Source of the DNA: Neofusicoccum parvum | Taxonomy: Eukaryota; Ascomycota; Dothideomycetes; Botryosphaeriales; Botryosphaeriaceae | DNA length: 64,000 nt | NCBI GenBank assembly: GCA_020912385.1 | Contig: CP087211.1 | Coordinates: 1,674,001-1,738,000, forward strand | Direction: 5' to 3' | In this document: piece after piece, positions 44,457-58,614 of the stretch | Position numbering within the stretch: the first letter of the stretch is position 1 | Layout: each line of letters opens with the position of its first letter | The notes under the pieces: model-generated | Databases searched by the model: none | Seen by the model: only the letters and a program-made list of their open reading frames with translations | What the model was told of the DNA's origin: nothing | Made by a program: the position numbers and the translations under genes

Positions 44457-45279
44457 ATGTTTACCGGCATCGTCGAGATCATCGGCAGTAAGCAGCACAG
44501 AAGACCTCAGCATGCGCCGTGTCACGGGCCGGACTGACCGAGACAGCCGTCTCCGCGTTGGAGAAGCAGGATGACACCGCCAGCGGCGGGGGCGGGACAT
44601 CGCTGACCATCTCCGGCGCTGAGGAAATTCTGGTCGACGCGCACCTAGGCGACAGCATCAGCGTCAATGGTCAGCCCTGCTGCCTCCAGACACTCGGGCC
44701 ATCTCATGTTGACGCTTTGCAGGCACCTGCCTGACCGTCACCGAGTTCGACAAGTCCTCCTTCAAGGTCGGCGTCGCCCCCGAGACGCTCCGCCGCACGA
44801 ACCTAGGCTCGCTCAAGCAGGGCTCTAATGTCAACCTTGAGCGCGCCGTTTCTGCATCCACGCGCATGGGTGGCCACTTCGTTCAGGGCCATGTCGATAC
44901 CGTCGCGACCATCCTGTCCGTCACCCCCGACGGCAACGCGAAGACCTTCCGCTTCCAACCGCGCGACAAGTCCATCCTGAGATACATCGTCGAGAAGGGA
45001 TACGTCACGATAGACGGCGCAAGCCTGACGGTGACAAAAGTCCAGGACGGGGCAGACGGCTGGTGGGAGGTCATGCTCATTGCCTACACTCAGGAGAAGG
45101 TTGTCACCGCAGGGAAGCAACCCGGCGAGGAGGTCAACGTCGAGGTCGACCAGGTCGGAAAATACGTCGAGAAGAGCGTGGCTGGCTATTTTGAGGACAA
45201 GGCCAGCGGTGATATTGCCATCCTGGAGAAGATGGTTGCCAGGCTGGTGGACGAGCGGCTGAAGGCAAATGGCAAGTGA
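44457..45279 (+). CDS. RIB5: riboflavin synthase
   Basis: Exons 44457-44487, 44547-44669 and 44723-45279 give 236 residues. The start MFTGIVEIIG is the family hallmark. It contains two lumazine-binding repeats: the first with SISVNGTCLTVTEFD, the second opening at GGHFVQGHVD with YVTIDGASLTVTKV. The enzyme dismutates two 6,7-dimethyl-8-ribityllumazine molecules to riboflavin and a pyrimidinedione, the last step of vitamin B2 synthesis, as a trimer in the cytosol. First exon is 31 bases. Length is usual for fungi. Confidence 0.95.
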
Positions 45280-46263
45280 TCCGAGACAGACCACGTGCAT
45301 TTGTCGAGGTGTCCAATCAGTGGCAGGTCCCGCCCACATGTTGGTGTGCTTACGGTCGTTCCTGGGGCTGCATTTCACTCATGAAGGAGGGCGCTTGGAC
45401 AGTGATTGCACGAATACCTTGCCGTGGTGGCGCAGCCCGGCCTTGTGGGAGTGAGGCGGAGCGCAAGGCGGGCTGGCAATAAGAGTGTAGGCATCCATCA
45501 CGTATATAAAGCTGCTGGGCGTCCTCAGACGTCTGCTCTCGCTATTTCAAAAGCTCTATCGCTTGCCATGGCACCACATGCGTCTATTCGTCCGCTCGTA
45601 GGCCGGCCCGCGCCCCAGGACTCCGCTCGATTCGTCCCATCTTATCAGGTCTTGCCAGCACACTCACGGCGGAGCATGCGCGTCCACGCCGCTCTGCAAC
45701 TAGGAGCGCCGTACAAGCGCTCCGAACGGCGCCCATCGCAGACGTCGATACGACGTAGGCTCATCGGGGACGTCTCGACGAGCCGGACTGCAGGTCTCTC
45801 TAGGCAACACTGCAGCGGCGATCGTCCCGATAGCGGCAGCCGAAGGCTTCGGCTTAGAGACGGACGGCTCAACCCTGCTCGCGAGTGGTGCCGCCAATGG
45901 CCACGGTCGGGTCAAGACGCAAGAGATGCATTGTCATGCAGAGGGCTCGTCCATGGTTTGATCGCGCCGAGGGTCACGTTCGTGGGATCAGCGGCATGCG
46001 GGTAGGATGCGCATGCGTTGGCTTTCGATTGGCCTGCCCTGCCATTGACAGCTCATCAACGGCGGTAGAGCCTCAGCAGCTGCGCTTCCGGCCGGCGCGC
46101 TGCTCACCTCTTGTGCCGCAGTTCAATTGCCCCGGACTTCTCCCAGAGCATCGCTGGGCGAGCCCGCAACCTTCATGACTGTGCGGCGCACAAACGTTGT
46201 TTTAGCCTCCCCCGCTACACAAACTCCGGCCCTCGCCCACTCCCGCACGTCACGCCATGCACA
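45280..46263. other. intergenic with a TATA box and possible small gene
   Basis: 3' flank of riboflavin synthase followed by sequence with no certain gene. TATATAAA at 45503 lies 65 bases before a GCCATGG start at 45568 that opens 145 codons to 46005, but the protein is Arg/Ser-rich without domains. Confidence 0.35.
45503..45510 (+). promoter_or_regulatory. TATA box (TATATAAA)
   Basis: Consensus TATATAAA, 65 bases upstream of an ATG in good fungal context (GCCATGG at 45566-45571). It might drive a small unrecognised gene or the gene at 46264. Confidence 0.35.
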
Positions 46264-48164
46264 ATGGACTGGTCGCTGCTTGACCTGGCCAAGGAGGCCG
46301 AGGACGTGGCGTCCGGCCTGCAGATCTTCGTCGACGATGTCCCCGGCTACGACCGCGACTTCCTGGCCCACATCAGCGCGCTGTTCGCCATCAGCGCCGA
46401 GCTGCGGCATCTCGAGGAGCTCGTCGGCCATCGCTCGTCCCGTCGCGCCGCCGCCCGGGTCACGCCCGAGCTCGATCTGCTGTGCGGGAGCATGGAGCTG
46501 ACGATGGACTCGGTGAAGTTTGACCTGTTCGGCGCCAAAGCCCCGGCAAATCCACGTCGCGCGTACGAGCACCTGTGCGCGCAATTTGAACGCGAGGGAC
46601 GGTCGTTTGGCGGCCGTCTCGTGGCATACCAGGATCTCGCTGTGGGACTTACTGATATCCTGCAAGGGTATGACTAACCTTCCCTGCTCAATGAGCCTGG
46701 CGCACTCACACTCGACTAGGGACAGAGAGCTTGAAGACATAGATGGGGTGGTGTTAGTCGTCAAGCAGCTGAAGGCTCGACAGTTGCCATCCATCGCTGA
46801 CCGTTATGGTAAGTCTGTCCCGCACTGATAGCGCGGCGTTGCTGTCAGCCCGAAACTGCTTATGCCCTTTGCGCATGCCTGCTTCTATGGGACGTTTCAA
46901 AGCGGGAAAGTGCGATGCGTCGATGAGAGGCTTACGGGGATATAGAACCTCCGCCACTGCGGCCCATTGCACCATCAGTGCGACCTCCTCTACGCGCGAA
47001 CCCTCCCTACGTGCCATTATCTCCGAACATGAGCTCGGACGATTGGGATAGCGATAACTCGTTTGTGCTGCCTCCAACAGCACCGCAGGCGCCACTGTCG
47101 CCGACCTTCTCTAACTCCTCATTCGATACGTACACGTCTTTCCCGACCTCTCCGAGTCTGGAGTCCAATGGCTCATATAGCCCCATCCATTGGGCTAATA
47201 AAATCTTTGATGGGATGCATTCCATGACGCCATTCCGTGGAAATTTGGGCCAACCGTAAGATATGCCTGATCTGATACAGTCCATCCATTGTGCTGATGA
47301 GGTGGCCAGAACCCGTTGTCTAGGAAGAGATATCCCTGAGGCCGTGAACAGGCTCTGGGCTGAAGGCTTCTTGAAAGTCGTGGAGCAGTAAGTGATTCTG
47401 TTCCCGAATGATGTCCCTTGACTAATCCAAGAAGACCATTTGACGCAGCAGATGCCTTTGTGCGGTTGTACTGGAGGCCGTCCGATCATCGCGCCAGGAT
47501 TCTCTTCCTGACTAAAGATGCACTCGGCCGACGGTTCCGACACTGTATACCGCTTACCTCGCTGAACATCAGACGCGTTGGTACGTGTCTGCAACTGTCC
47601 AGAGGCAATCAATACGACGGCCGCTTAGACCTCTGGGCAAACCTCCGGTTCACCTTCTACGAAAGGATGGTCCTGTTCTTCTGCACTGCTGTGGCTTTGA
47701 AGCGTCAGGACGGCGTAGAGAGCCCACTCGGCGTTGAGGACTTCTTCCAACACGGTGAGGACATTGAATTTTCGGCGGAAATCGAAGATGATCGTTACCT
47801 CCACGCCTTCCGCGTCTTCAGGGATAGGAACACTGGCGCTGTCCGGTTCGAAGCAACAGCACGCCGCGGGCCCATGCAGAAGACGCCAATCTGGACTGCG
47901 TTCGTCACCCAATACATCGGCATGAAAGGATGGATGCGTCGTGTGGGACCGAGGATCCTTTCCCTGAGCGTGCTGCATCCTTACGTCTTCTGCGACAACT
48001 ACTCGCCGCCCAAAGGCAGAGACGGCCATTTTGAGTTGCGGTTCAAGCTGCGGTCAGGTACGTTGAAGAAGTCTCTTGTTGATCCTAATTGACCAAAAAC
48101 CTGATCATATCTTGCAGACTGTGAATCGTTTTTGGAAACTTTCCCGGCGATCGGGGCTGCCTAA
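46264..48164 (+). CDS. conserved fungal protein of unknown function
   Basis: Six exons: 46264-46667, 46720-46808, 46946-47255, 47310-47387, 47432-48057 and 48118-48164, giving 517 residues. The start MDWSLLDLAKEAEDVASGLQ opens an all-helical region of about 165 residues resembling the N-terminal module of fungal signalling or NACHT-related proteins. A Pro/Ser-rich linker follows (YVPLSPNMSSDD, LSPTFSNSSFDTYTSF). The C-terminal half holds a beta-rich part with FVRLYWRPSDHRARILFLTK and LDLWANLRFTFYERMVLFFC. No enzyme motif. All junctions keep frame. I do not recognise the family; similar architecture is common in dothideomycete hypothetical proteins. Confidence 0.75.
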
Positions 48165-48980
48165 GCGCCTTCAGCATCATCTCCTACGTTGACGACTCTA
48201 TGAATTGCATATTTATGACTTACGAAACACGACTTCATGATCCGAAATGAAGATATACCCCATAGGCTGGCGGCAGGTCTCTGTGAGCGTTAGGGGGTTT
48301 TCTGCAGGAGGGACTCTGGCACCTGGCACTCGTTACTCAATGAGTAAAAGCAAAGGACATTTTCGGAGGTGGCTTACTCCATCATTTATCCTTCGAGCAC
48401 GGCATATGCAACAGGCCTAAGGTGATCTGCGCAGGTTATTTAAATATGGGCGGAAGGCTCGCCTCCGCACAGCTTTGGTGGCATTCTGTCCAATGATATT
48501 GTTTATCACTTATGCACGCCCTGGTCTCGTTTGCCATGACTGCTGTTTGTGGAAGAAGGTGGACGGGGCAGGACGCGAGCATTGGGCGCAAACAGCGGAG
48601 CTGGCGGAAACACGCGCACGGCGATGCCCAGCGCGGACAGCTGCAGAGCATTATTGCGGATCTCGAAAAACAGGAGCGCCAGCGCGGGAGTTCTGCGGCG
48701 CTGTGGGTGCCTGCACGCCTGACCGGCCGAAATTGCACCTTCTGTCCCTGCTGGCCATGTGCAGCAATAATAATAGTGCCATCGTAGAAGAGGCGCCGGG
48801 GTGTTACCCGGCGCGAGGCCCGATAAGCGCATAAAAAGCCAACGCCGCGCCGCCGACCGCGTCCGTGCGCGACGCGAAAGTTGTCCAGCGACAGAAAAGT
48901 CTACCTGACTTTCGCAACATTCTTTGCTCCGCAGCAATTCCCTACTTTTTGGCATAGCCCCTTCTCAATCCTCAGCAATC
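48165..48980. other. PRMT1 upstream region
   Basis: 3' flank of the preceding gene, then the PRMT1 promoter. Open frames on both strands show no domains. Confidence 0.45.
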
Positions 48981-50320
<1,340 letters not shown>

Positions 50321-52137
50321 GCTGGACTGTGATTCGACCGATGCTCGGCAGAAGCTAACGCGTCACAGGTGCTGATTGAACCGTTTCAAACCTTGTGTTT
50401 GACGGCAGACCCGGCTCCGTCTGACGTCAGGGCAACGTCGGATGTTGATTGCCGGAAGAGCTTTCACGAGCTAACAATCGCGGGAGGATAACGGCCTTCT
50501 ACCCACTAGACTTAGATGCACGGCAAACCGGGAGTTCTTTCATGAGCGTTCGGCGACGGTGTTTCGTAGCATCAGGGCCGTCTCAACCGATTGAGACGAG
50601 AGGTCCAGCAAAGGGTCGGCGCTGGGGGGTTTCGAAAAGACAAACGGCTGGTTCCAACGCAATATTTCGGTTGGCTTGGACACAAAAGTGGTTTCTTGCG
50701 AGACCAAAAATGCATTTCTTCAGGATCACATTTCCCGCTTCTTCTTCTCCGCCCTCGGTCGTCATATGATGGGAAGCTCGTATATTTTGGTTTGTACTAA
50801 CACGCTGCGTAGGCATTACTGACTGCTAGTGGTGCACATCAGAGCATATGCCGGCCACGGCTCGGAAACTTGGCCGACAACGTGGTCGCGCTGGCAGTTG
50901 CCACGCTTGCGTCCGAGGGGCGGGTGGCTGCCGGTCCCTGCACCCTAATCGCCCGCCACGTGAAGCATATGCAAGTGCACGCTGTGCATAGATCTGGGAA
51001 TTTGAGTTACTGGTGAAACGCAAATTGGCGAGCGGAGCATGCCACCAATCACGCCTGTCTTCGCATCTCCGTCCAGTCTTGCGAGCTGCTTGATCCGGAG
51101 GCCTCCGCATGCCGGGCGTCAAACAGTCGGCCAAGTTGCAACATGCTCGGCGGGAGGTGATACGGCACCAGGGCGCTTGGGAACCCCGGACTTGCGACGG
51201 GCAGCCACACCAGGGACGCGCGATGGCACGTCCGTGTTCACCCAGACGTCACCAGCGGGACCAAGCGTGTGGCAGCCCCGCCTCAGCAATGGAACGGGCT
51301 GTCAGTCTGCCACGTGCCTGGCGGATGGCGCAAGCGGGCATGCCAAATATAAGACGTCCGCATTGGCCGGCCAGGGGAACGCACGGCGCCGACGCGGCCG
51401 ACGTTTCGACGGCGTGGCCACTGGCGGACGGCGAGGCCGGCCTCCTGACTAGGCCTGGAGCAAAGGTCTGAGGGAAAAAAGCCATCTAACGCGGGCGGGC
51501 GGCGGATGGGGCTAGGCGGGGCGGCTGGTGGCTCTGCAACTCGCCGAAGGCCGCGATGGACGAGTCGACTCCTCCGCACATCAGCTGATTCCGAGCAGGC
51601 CGGCGGGCGCGACGAGCCGCGGGCTCGAGGATCAAGCCAGCCGGATCCGCGGCGGCCACGGCCGGGGAAGGGTTTGGCGATCGCTGAGAGGCCGCGGATC
51701 TGCGTCGAGCGTCTGACGCCGCCGGATCTGCAACTCAATCTCAGGTTCCCACGCCCTGGGTCCCCAGGTCCCCTTCGCCCTCCCACCGAGCCGGGTGCGC
51801 CGCCAGCCCGCGCTCTGGAGCCTGTGCAAATGCTCCGATCTGCTGGCCGCGCGCCCGGCCATTGGCTGCGCCGCCGGTAGTGCTCGCCGGGCGATGGCGC
51901 TACCGCCCAAGCGCAACCCTGCTGGCCTCCCGCCACCCCTGGCCCGGCGCTGGATGCGCGAGCGCGGTACGCATGGCAGACGCGCACGCGCATGGTTCTT
52001 CCTGTGAGTGCCAGCAGATAGTGCGGCCGCGAGCCTGCCCGGCCAGCGCGCCAGCCCGCCAGCCAGCCCGGCGCGGTCTCGCAGCTCATATCTCATGTCC
52101 GCAGCCTGCCCTCGCCCCCGAAGCCTCCACGCCCACC
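50321..52137. other. long intergenic region, increasingly GC-rich
   Basis: PRMT1 3' flank, then about 1.1 kb of GC-rich sequence with long open frames on both strands lacking domains or introns. It probably contains the promoter and long 5' UTR of the F-box/LRR gene. Confidence 0.45.
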
Positions 52138-54613
52138 ATGGCGAGACTCAATTCCCTGGAGGACGCGCTCCTCATGCAGGACGTGATTGCTCGCATCACG
52201 CCGCACAGCCAGCCGCGCGAGTAAGCAGCTGGACGCCCGAGCATGGCCCATGTGGTTGCTGACAGAGTCGCGCGCAGCCTGTATGACACGGCGCGGCCCG
52301 ATGTCATCGAGGAGGAGGACGAGGACGCCTGCTGCTACAACGACTACGACGACGACGATGCCGCGCCGTCGGTGAACATCCCGCGCTACCGGGACTCGAC
52401 AGACGACAAGCAGCGCAAGCGCTCGTCCATCACCTCCATCCCGCCGGCCATCAGCAACGCGAAGACGTCCATCTACCGCACTGCCAACTCCATCATCTCG
52501 CAGCGCACCGCCATCGTCGGCAAGAGCCAGCCCAGCGGCGGCATCCAGTACCGCTCGCAGCTCGAGAGCGTGCCCGCCACCGCCGCCAACCTCGAGCGCT
52601 TCACCGGCTGGGAGATGCGCAGCCATCCGTCCGAGCGGCCGGTCTCGATCTTCTCCGTCACCTCCGGCCTGCGCCACTCGAAGCCGCCGAGCATCATGCA
52701 GCCCCGCATCTTCCAGGCCCTGCCGCGCGAGGTGTACGCCTGCGTGCTGCAGCAATTGGAGGTGCTGCATTTCGGACGGGGCGCGCAGAGCTGCACTACC
52801 TGCTACCTGCGGGACTTGTACAACATTGCGTTGACGAGCCGCTCGTGGGACAAGGCGGCGCGGAACAAGCTGTAAGTATCGAGCGCGTCGGCCGTCTGCG
52901 ACGAGAGCTAACCCGCCGCGCTGCAGATACTCGAGTCTGTGGCTACCGCCGCCGGACAGTGCGGACACCACGCACTTGAAGATCAAGCCCGCGAGCCGTC
53001 TGAAGCTCCTGCGGAAAACGCTGCGCGAGAGAGGGGCGCTGGCAAAGCTGGTGCGTGAGGTCAAGGCGTCGGAACTGCAGCAGGCGTTCCTGCAGGCCAA
53101 CTACAACGAAGGCCAGGAGATCATCAATGACCTGGCGTCCATTGTCATGGCCTGCCCGAGCCTCGAGCGGCTTGTCGGCTTCCACTGGAAGTACAACCAC
53201 GAATTCGACCGCCTGAACCACGCGCTGTCCACCCGCCCGAATCTAACGGAAAGAGCATGGATCATAGGCAAGCCGATCAACCACGGCCTCGTGGCCGCCG
53301 GAAAGCGAATGACCCAGCAGGACGCCTTCGAGCTCTATCCGGGGCCGACTGAGCTCTTCCTCCACCACCACGACGTTTGCACCAAGCTGCAGACGCTCTT
53401 CCTCCACGGCGAAGACGGCGCCGGCGCCATGGACTTCCGCTCCTTCGTCGCTACCTTTCGCAAGCTGACCCACCTCCGCCACCTCCACCTCTCCAACTTC
53501 GCCGCCTCTGACTTCAACGACCGCACCCTCGCCGCCCTCCCCACCACTCTCCTCTCCCTTCGCCTCGAAGCCCTCGACGGCGTCACCGACAAAGGCCTCC
53601 TCCGCTTCGCCCAGTCCCCTGCCGCCGCCTCGCTCACCTCCCTATCCCTCATCCACCAGGAACTCGTCGACCTCCTCATCCTCATCGCCTTCCTCAAGTT
53701 CTGCCGGCGCCTGCAGCGCCTCGCCGTGGTCCAGGACGGCTCCCCCGGCGTGGCCGCGCACATCCCGCTCTTCCGGCCCGTGTTCGCCAGCAGCTCGCTC
53801 CGCCGCCTCCACTGGGACGTGCTGATGCCGGGGCCGGCGACCGATGAGCTGGCCGTCAGCATCGCCGGCGGCGCCTTCCCGGAGCTCGTCGAGCTGCGCG
53901 CCCCCTGCGACCGCGACGGCGCGCTGCAGGACCTGTGCCGCCCGCGCGCCTGCGTGCTGCTGCCCGAGGACGGCGCGGCGGCGGCGGGGGGAGCCGCCCA
54001 CCACCACCACCTGAGCAGCAGGCACAAGCACAGCCACAGCGGCGGCAGCAATGGCCGCGACTCCATGAGCCCGAACGGCCCGGGGCTCGGTGACGGGTAC
54101 GGGGAGAGGGAGAGGGAGAGGGAGGCGTACGGCAGCAGGAACATCGCGAGGGCGCGGCACAGGGCGCAGGACCGCATCGACGCGCGGTGCGGCGCCACCA
54201 GCCCGCGCAGCGCGAGCTTCCCGACGTCGTCGGGCTCGTCGTCGGGCGGGAGCGCGGGCGGCGGGAGCGTGGCGGCCAGCAGCGAGGGCTCGGTCGGCGG
54301 TGGCGGCGGAGGCGGCGGTGGGATCCAGATCGTGGTCGAGGAGGACGGGGTGGTGGTGGAGAGGTTCTCGTTCGAGCACGTGGGCACGATGGGGTCGCGG
54401 GTGGAGTACTGCCTCGAGCCGGACGTGGAGGGGAGCGTGGACGCGGTCGTGAGCGTGGCGGACCTGATGCTGGGCGGCCCGGCGAGGGGGGTCGGCGGCG
54501 GGATCGGGATGAGAGAGGCGTGTACGGGGACGGCGACGTCGGGGTCGGGGAAGAGGACGTGGCATCGGCCGAGGCCGAGGATGAGGGTTGTGGAGGTGGC
54601 GGATTTCTTTTGA
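52138..54613 (+). CDS. F-box/LRR-like protein
   Basis: Exons 52138-52220, 52266-52871 and 52927-54613 give 791 residues. An acidic patch (EEEDEDACCYNDYDDDDAA) and a Ser-rich linker precede an F-box-like helix pair, FQALPREVYACVLQQLEVL, with CYLRDLYNIALTSRSWDKAARNKLY. LRR-like repeats follow from about residue 290 (LHLSNFAASDFNDRTLAALP, TLLSLRLEALDGVTDKGLL). The C-terminal third is low-complexity: His-rich, a GAGAGG microsatellite coding EREREREA, and Gly/Ser runs. F-box proteins recruit targets to SCF ubiquitin ligases; no target is deducible. The repeats near 54103-54124 and 54296-54318 may vary in length. Confidence 0.8.
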
Positions 54614-55351
54614 GTGCAACCGAGGAAGATGTTGGGTCTAATGGAGTAAGGTGTCATGGCTGTTTGTTTGGGTTTAGGCGTGGTGGCTTCACTTAAGAGG
54701 GCTCTTTTGCATTGGTACGGTGTTGCCTTCCGGTTTGCTGGAGTAGCTGCTTTTGGGTGCATCGGCTGGAAGATTCCCGCACCGTGGGTTGGGTGGTACA
54801 TTTGGTGTTTTTCGTTGTCAATACACATGCAATGGCAGTCAGTGTTTTGCTGATGCGATTCAGAGCTCACAGTAAGGTGTACGTGCTCGATTCGGGAAGT
54901 ATTACAACAATTTCCCGTGCACACCGGCGTTGCAGTGGTTTGTGAGCCAACCTCGTGACATTTGTTGAACTACCTCTCCCGCGTGCCCGACTTCCGCAGC
55001 GCATCCCGGTGCACCTAGGCCATCCTTCCGCGGTATTTCCCGCAGAACCTTCCCGTTTCATGGGCAAGCAACTTGTTAGCTAAACCTTGTTTTAGGATCT
55101 GGAATAGAGAACCGCTAACCACGTACCTGTCCCATTCCTCTTAGTGCTGACTGAAGCCAGGCCAAGCCAGCAAAAGGAAAGTCCAGCCAACACGTGCAGC
55201 GCGTCGTCCGCGCTGTAGGCAGCCGCGTCTCCCCCGCTCCACGCGTCAAGAACGACATCTTCTTCCATCGCATCCGTTTTTTGTAATTTGATCCACATCA
55301 CAAACTCAGCTCTCCTGCATCCGTTACAGCAACCACACTCCACAGACGACC
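54614..55351. other. intergenic, no gene recognised
   Basis: 3' flank of the F-box/LRR gene and promoter of the DUF4267 gene. No domain-bearing frame. Confidence 0.45.
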
Positions 55352-55816
55352 ATGTCCACCCCACCATCCCCCCTTATCATGCTCGGCGGCAACATCGTCG
55401 GTGCCGGCCTTGTCGGCCTCCTCCTCAATGCCCTCGTCGGCCGCAGGCGCACCCTCACCTTCTTCGCAAACGCCTTCGCCACCACCTTCATCGGCTTCGG
55501 CATCAACGCCATGGCCCGCCCCGAAAACGCCCTCTCGTGGTTCGAATGGGACTACCCCACCGCCGCCGACGTCGCCGCCCGCCAGCTGGTCGACCGGATC
55601 ATGTTCATCTACGGCGCGCGGGACATCTTCATGGGCGTGGCGCTCTACGCCGCGGCTTTCTTTGGCAGTCGGCGCGCGCTGGGGGCGATACTGGTCGCGT
55701 GCAGCGCCATCGCCGGCGTGGATGGCGTGGCGTGCAGGATGGCGGGCCAGGGCGAGTGGGGCCACTGGGGGTATGCGCCTGTGTTGACTGTTGTGGGGGC
55801 GCTGTTGATGCGCTGA
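55352..55816 (+). CDS. DUF4267 integral membrane protein
   Basis: Single exon of 154 residues. Four hydrophobic segments are visible: LGGNIVGAGLVGLLLNALVG, FANAFATTFIGFGINAM, FMGVALYAAAFFG and ALGAILVACSAIAGVDGVA. The signature YGARDIFMGVALYAAAFFG followed later by GEWGHWGYAP matches the small DUF4267 membrane family that is frequent in filamentous fungi. Function unknown; the conserved Arg/Asp and His between helices suggest a buried polar site. No introns. Confidence 0.85.
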   Translation: MSTPPSPLIMLGGNIVGAGLVGLLLNALVGRRRTLTFFANAFATTFIGFGINAMARPENALSWFEWDYPTAADVAARQLVDRIMFIYGARDIFMGVALYAAAFFGSRRALGAILVACSAIAGVDGVACRMAGQGEWGHWGYAPVLTVVGALLMR

Positions 55817-56949
55817 GGGGGTGGGCTGTCCCATGACTGGACTTGCCGCGTTCAAGTCAATCGGCGGGAGGTGAACGGCATTGCCTCGCACGTGGGTTCG
55901 TGAGGTCGTGCTCGGATTTTTGTTTTTAGCTCCTCATGGAGTGTGGCGTGCTCACAGTCTCTTCTCGGCCTTTAATTGCGATGGTCGCTTGATCAAAGAT
56001 CGGATGTACTGAGGCTATATCCCAAACCCAAGCTTAGACTCATGTCCCATGACCACAAGCAACTGGCACCCTGCAGTTCTTCTTATTATATGAAAATGAC
56101 AAGAAAAAATAAGAGACAGCCCACGTCGTTCATGACGGGACATCCGACCTTGTCGGAACCAATTACCTCCACGGCGCTTGGAGGATTTCGGAGTTGATCA
56201 GACAAGCCTACAAATTCAAGGCAAACATGTATCGGGCAGAAGATCCTTTCACGATCCATGCCTCCGGACATTGTCGCCTTCGTCAAGACCATTCATCCAA
56301 CATGGGATGCATTCATGTACTCGGGATATCGCCGACCCGACTACTTGCTCCATGCAAACAACATGGCCCCCATTAAATTAGCCCTGGGAAGGCTAGCACA
56401 CGTCTTTAAAGATAGGCTTATGGTCTGTGCCGCCGGGAGAGGAGACAACTGCCGCTTCAGATTATCCTGAGAGATGAAACGAACACTTGACGACACTGCT
56501 TTGTCTACTACCAGCTGTAGAAAATGACATCTCTTTTGGTTCTTGACCGAGTTCGATAATGGTATCCAGCCGTGCATTCCTTACTTAGTATGTGTCCGTG
56601 AATTGCCCTGTCTTAAATATATTCTGGACCCAAAACCCTTGTACATCTGCGGAAAGAACAGCCGATGAAACGCAAGGCTGCGGCAGACGAAAATCATTGG
56701 TCAAGTGTTGCTGCGCCACTCCTACCACCACTCTGAGGCTGTGCTGCACTTTCAGCTGCCAAGAACTGCACTTCTGCGGCAGAAGCTTGTACATTGTTGC
56801 CTGAACTGCACTTTCACCGCAGGGATGCACGCAGAACTATATCTGTTTGACGGTTAGCCGAGCGTTTTTCATAGCGGAGTCGACTTTTGGTCCATGCTCA
56901 CCGTCGAGCTTCTTTGCATTCTTCTCAGATCTGTTCTTGCACTGTCACC
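55817..56949. other. intergenic, AT-richer, no gene recognised
   Basis: 3' flank of the DUF4267 gene and upstream region of the Clr5-domain gene. Fragments of open frames without domains. Confidence 0.45.
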
Positions 56950-58614
56950 ATGCCTCGTCACGATTGGGAGGCCCACAAGGCGACGATTGTCGATAAATAC
57001 AAGAAAAAGGGGATGCGACAAATGATGTCAGAAATGAGTGGAATTGGATTTAATCCTGCGTGAGCGTTCTTGTCTTGCACCCGGGGCCATACGGCGTCTG
57101 ACTCATTCCCCCAGGAGGAGGTCGTACTTCAACAAATTCGAAGAATGGGGCATCAAAAAGTATGCTAAGAGAGAGAAGAAGGAGAGGATAAGGGGGAGAT
57201 GTGGAGATACGCCCGCACTCATGTACCCGACGTTCGGTCACCAGTTGGCGTCTTCCGAAGCCGATGCTGACATTCCGTTACAGCCAGGTAGGACTCCACT
57301 CCTTCATTACGGTATACTTCATGCTTATTCAAGGCTCCAGATCTACAGTTCAATGCTCAGATGGGAGAGCCAACTCCGTCAATTGAGCTACATAGCTTCA
57401 ACAGCGCCGATTCCTCTGCTGGAAGAGACAAGCACGGTTCGGGAATGGCTGAGTTGTGGGCTGATACGCGGGAGCCCTCAAATCACCACCACGTGGAGAC
57501 CCCTCGCTCTTTTCGGTCAAACAAGACTACGCCATCCTATTCGGCCAAGCCTTTCTATTCAAGAAAGGCTGGGTGCTTGCCAGTAACGCGAGGGCCCAAA
57601 CCCGTGGCCCCAGAATGGGACATCTCCATGGCCACTGAAAGCGGCTTGAGCCTGCCCGAACCTTCTACAGAAGCAAGCATAATCCGAGCACCGAGTCCAT
57701 CATCGAATGCCCCTGGGCACAGCAGCACCCGAACCATACCTCTCCATGGTTCGTCTGACTGCTCCATGACGCATAGCCCGACGATAGAGGCTATGACATC
57801 ACTGCGGATTCCGGAAGAGGAGTCATTCATCCCAGAATACCGGCGTCCAGCAGCGAGCAATGATGTGGACTCAGTAGTACGCATATTCAACCGAATTTTG
57901 GAACTGCATCACGACGTGGCTAGCCTGGAGGTGGACGTAAGGGGCGCTGTCGCAATCCTCCGCTCCAACAGACAGCTTCATACGTTGGCGCTCCTAAAGT
58001 ACCTAACGCCCTTGGTTAGCATGATCCTCGACCTCATGCACACTCTTTGCAACCAGTTTGACTCCAACGCCAATAGCAGTGGGAGAAAAACCATATTACG
58101 CCTTTGTCACATCTTCTTGGAAGTTTTTCAACCTTACCTGCAAAATAAGTCAGAACCTCCTTTTCATGTGAGAGAATATCATTTTGCGTTGGGAGTTCTC
58201 TTCTTCTGTCTCGAATGTAAGAAAAATGCTTCTTCAGCCCCTGTGGCCGCCAGTAAGCCCCAAGGCATTTGGAATCCTTCCCCGGCCATTGACCCAGCTC
58301 TCGCTAGCTCTTCCGACCAAGAGAGCAACCTCCTTGTCCACGACATCACCAGCAACCCCTTCAACAGTGTGGACTGGAGCTTTGACCGACTGTGGGGCAT
58401 ACCGACCACCCCAGAACCCGGCCGCTTCGATTTCCCAGAGTGCCACGACCCATACGACTTCCTTCGTATCACGGAAACGGACACGGATCGCGATGGTGAT
58501 CAGACTCATCAACAGGACGTGAACTTGAAGAAGGGAAAGCAATTGCTTCCGCGTACACCACCTCCGCCTTCGCCGAACTGGGGAGATTGGATCCATCTGC
58601 CTACCACGCCGTGA
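56950..58614 (+). CDS. Clr5-domain protein
   Basis: Exons 56950-57059, 57115-57287 and 57341-58614 give 518 residues. The N-terminus MPRHDWEAHKATIVDKYKKK, then RRSYFNKFEEWGIKKY across the first junction, is the Clr5 domain, a fungal-specific N-terminal module first noted in a fission-yeast silencing protein. The middle is Ser/Pro-rich and disordered. A helical block follows (VRIFNRILELHHDVASLEV to HIFLEVFQPYLQNK). The C-terminus has acidic and Pro-rich tracts ending IHLPTTP. It may be a nuclear or regulatory protein; such genes are numerous and variable in Pezizomycotina. Start supported by the conserved MPR.DWE motif. Confidence 0.82.

Noticed and set aside
51283..52089. 268-codon minus-strand frame in GC-rich sequence
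   Set aside because: Arg/Ala/Gly-rich with equally long frames on the other strand; no domain or splice support.
53335..54924. 529-codon minus-strand frame rich in Ser/Pro
   Set aside because: Antisense to the spliced F-box/LRR gene, whose exons join in frame and carry domains.
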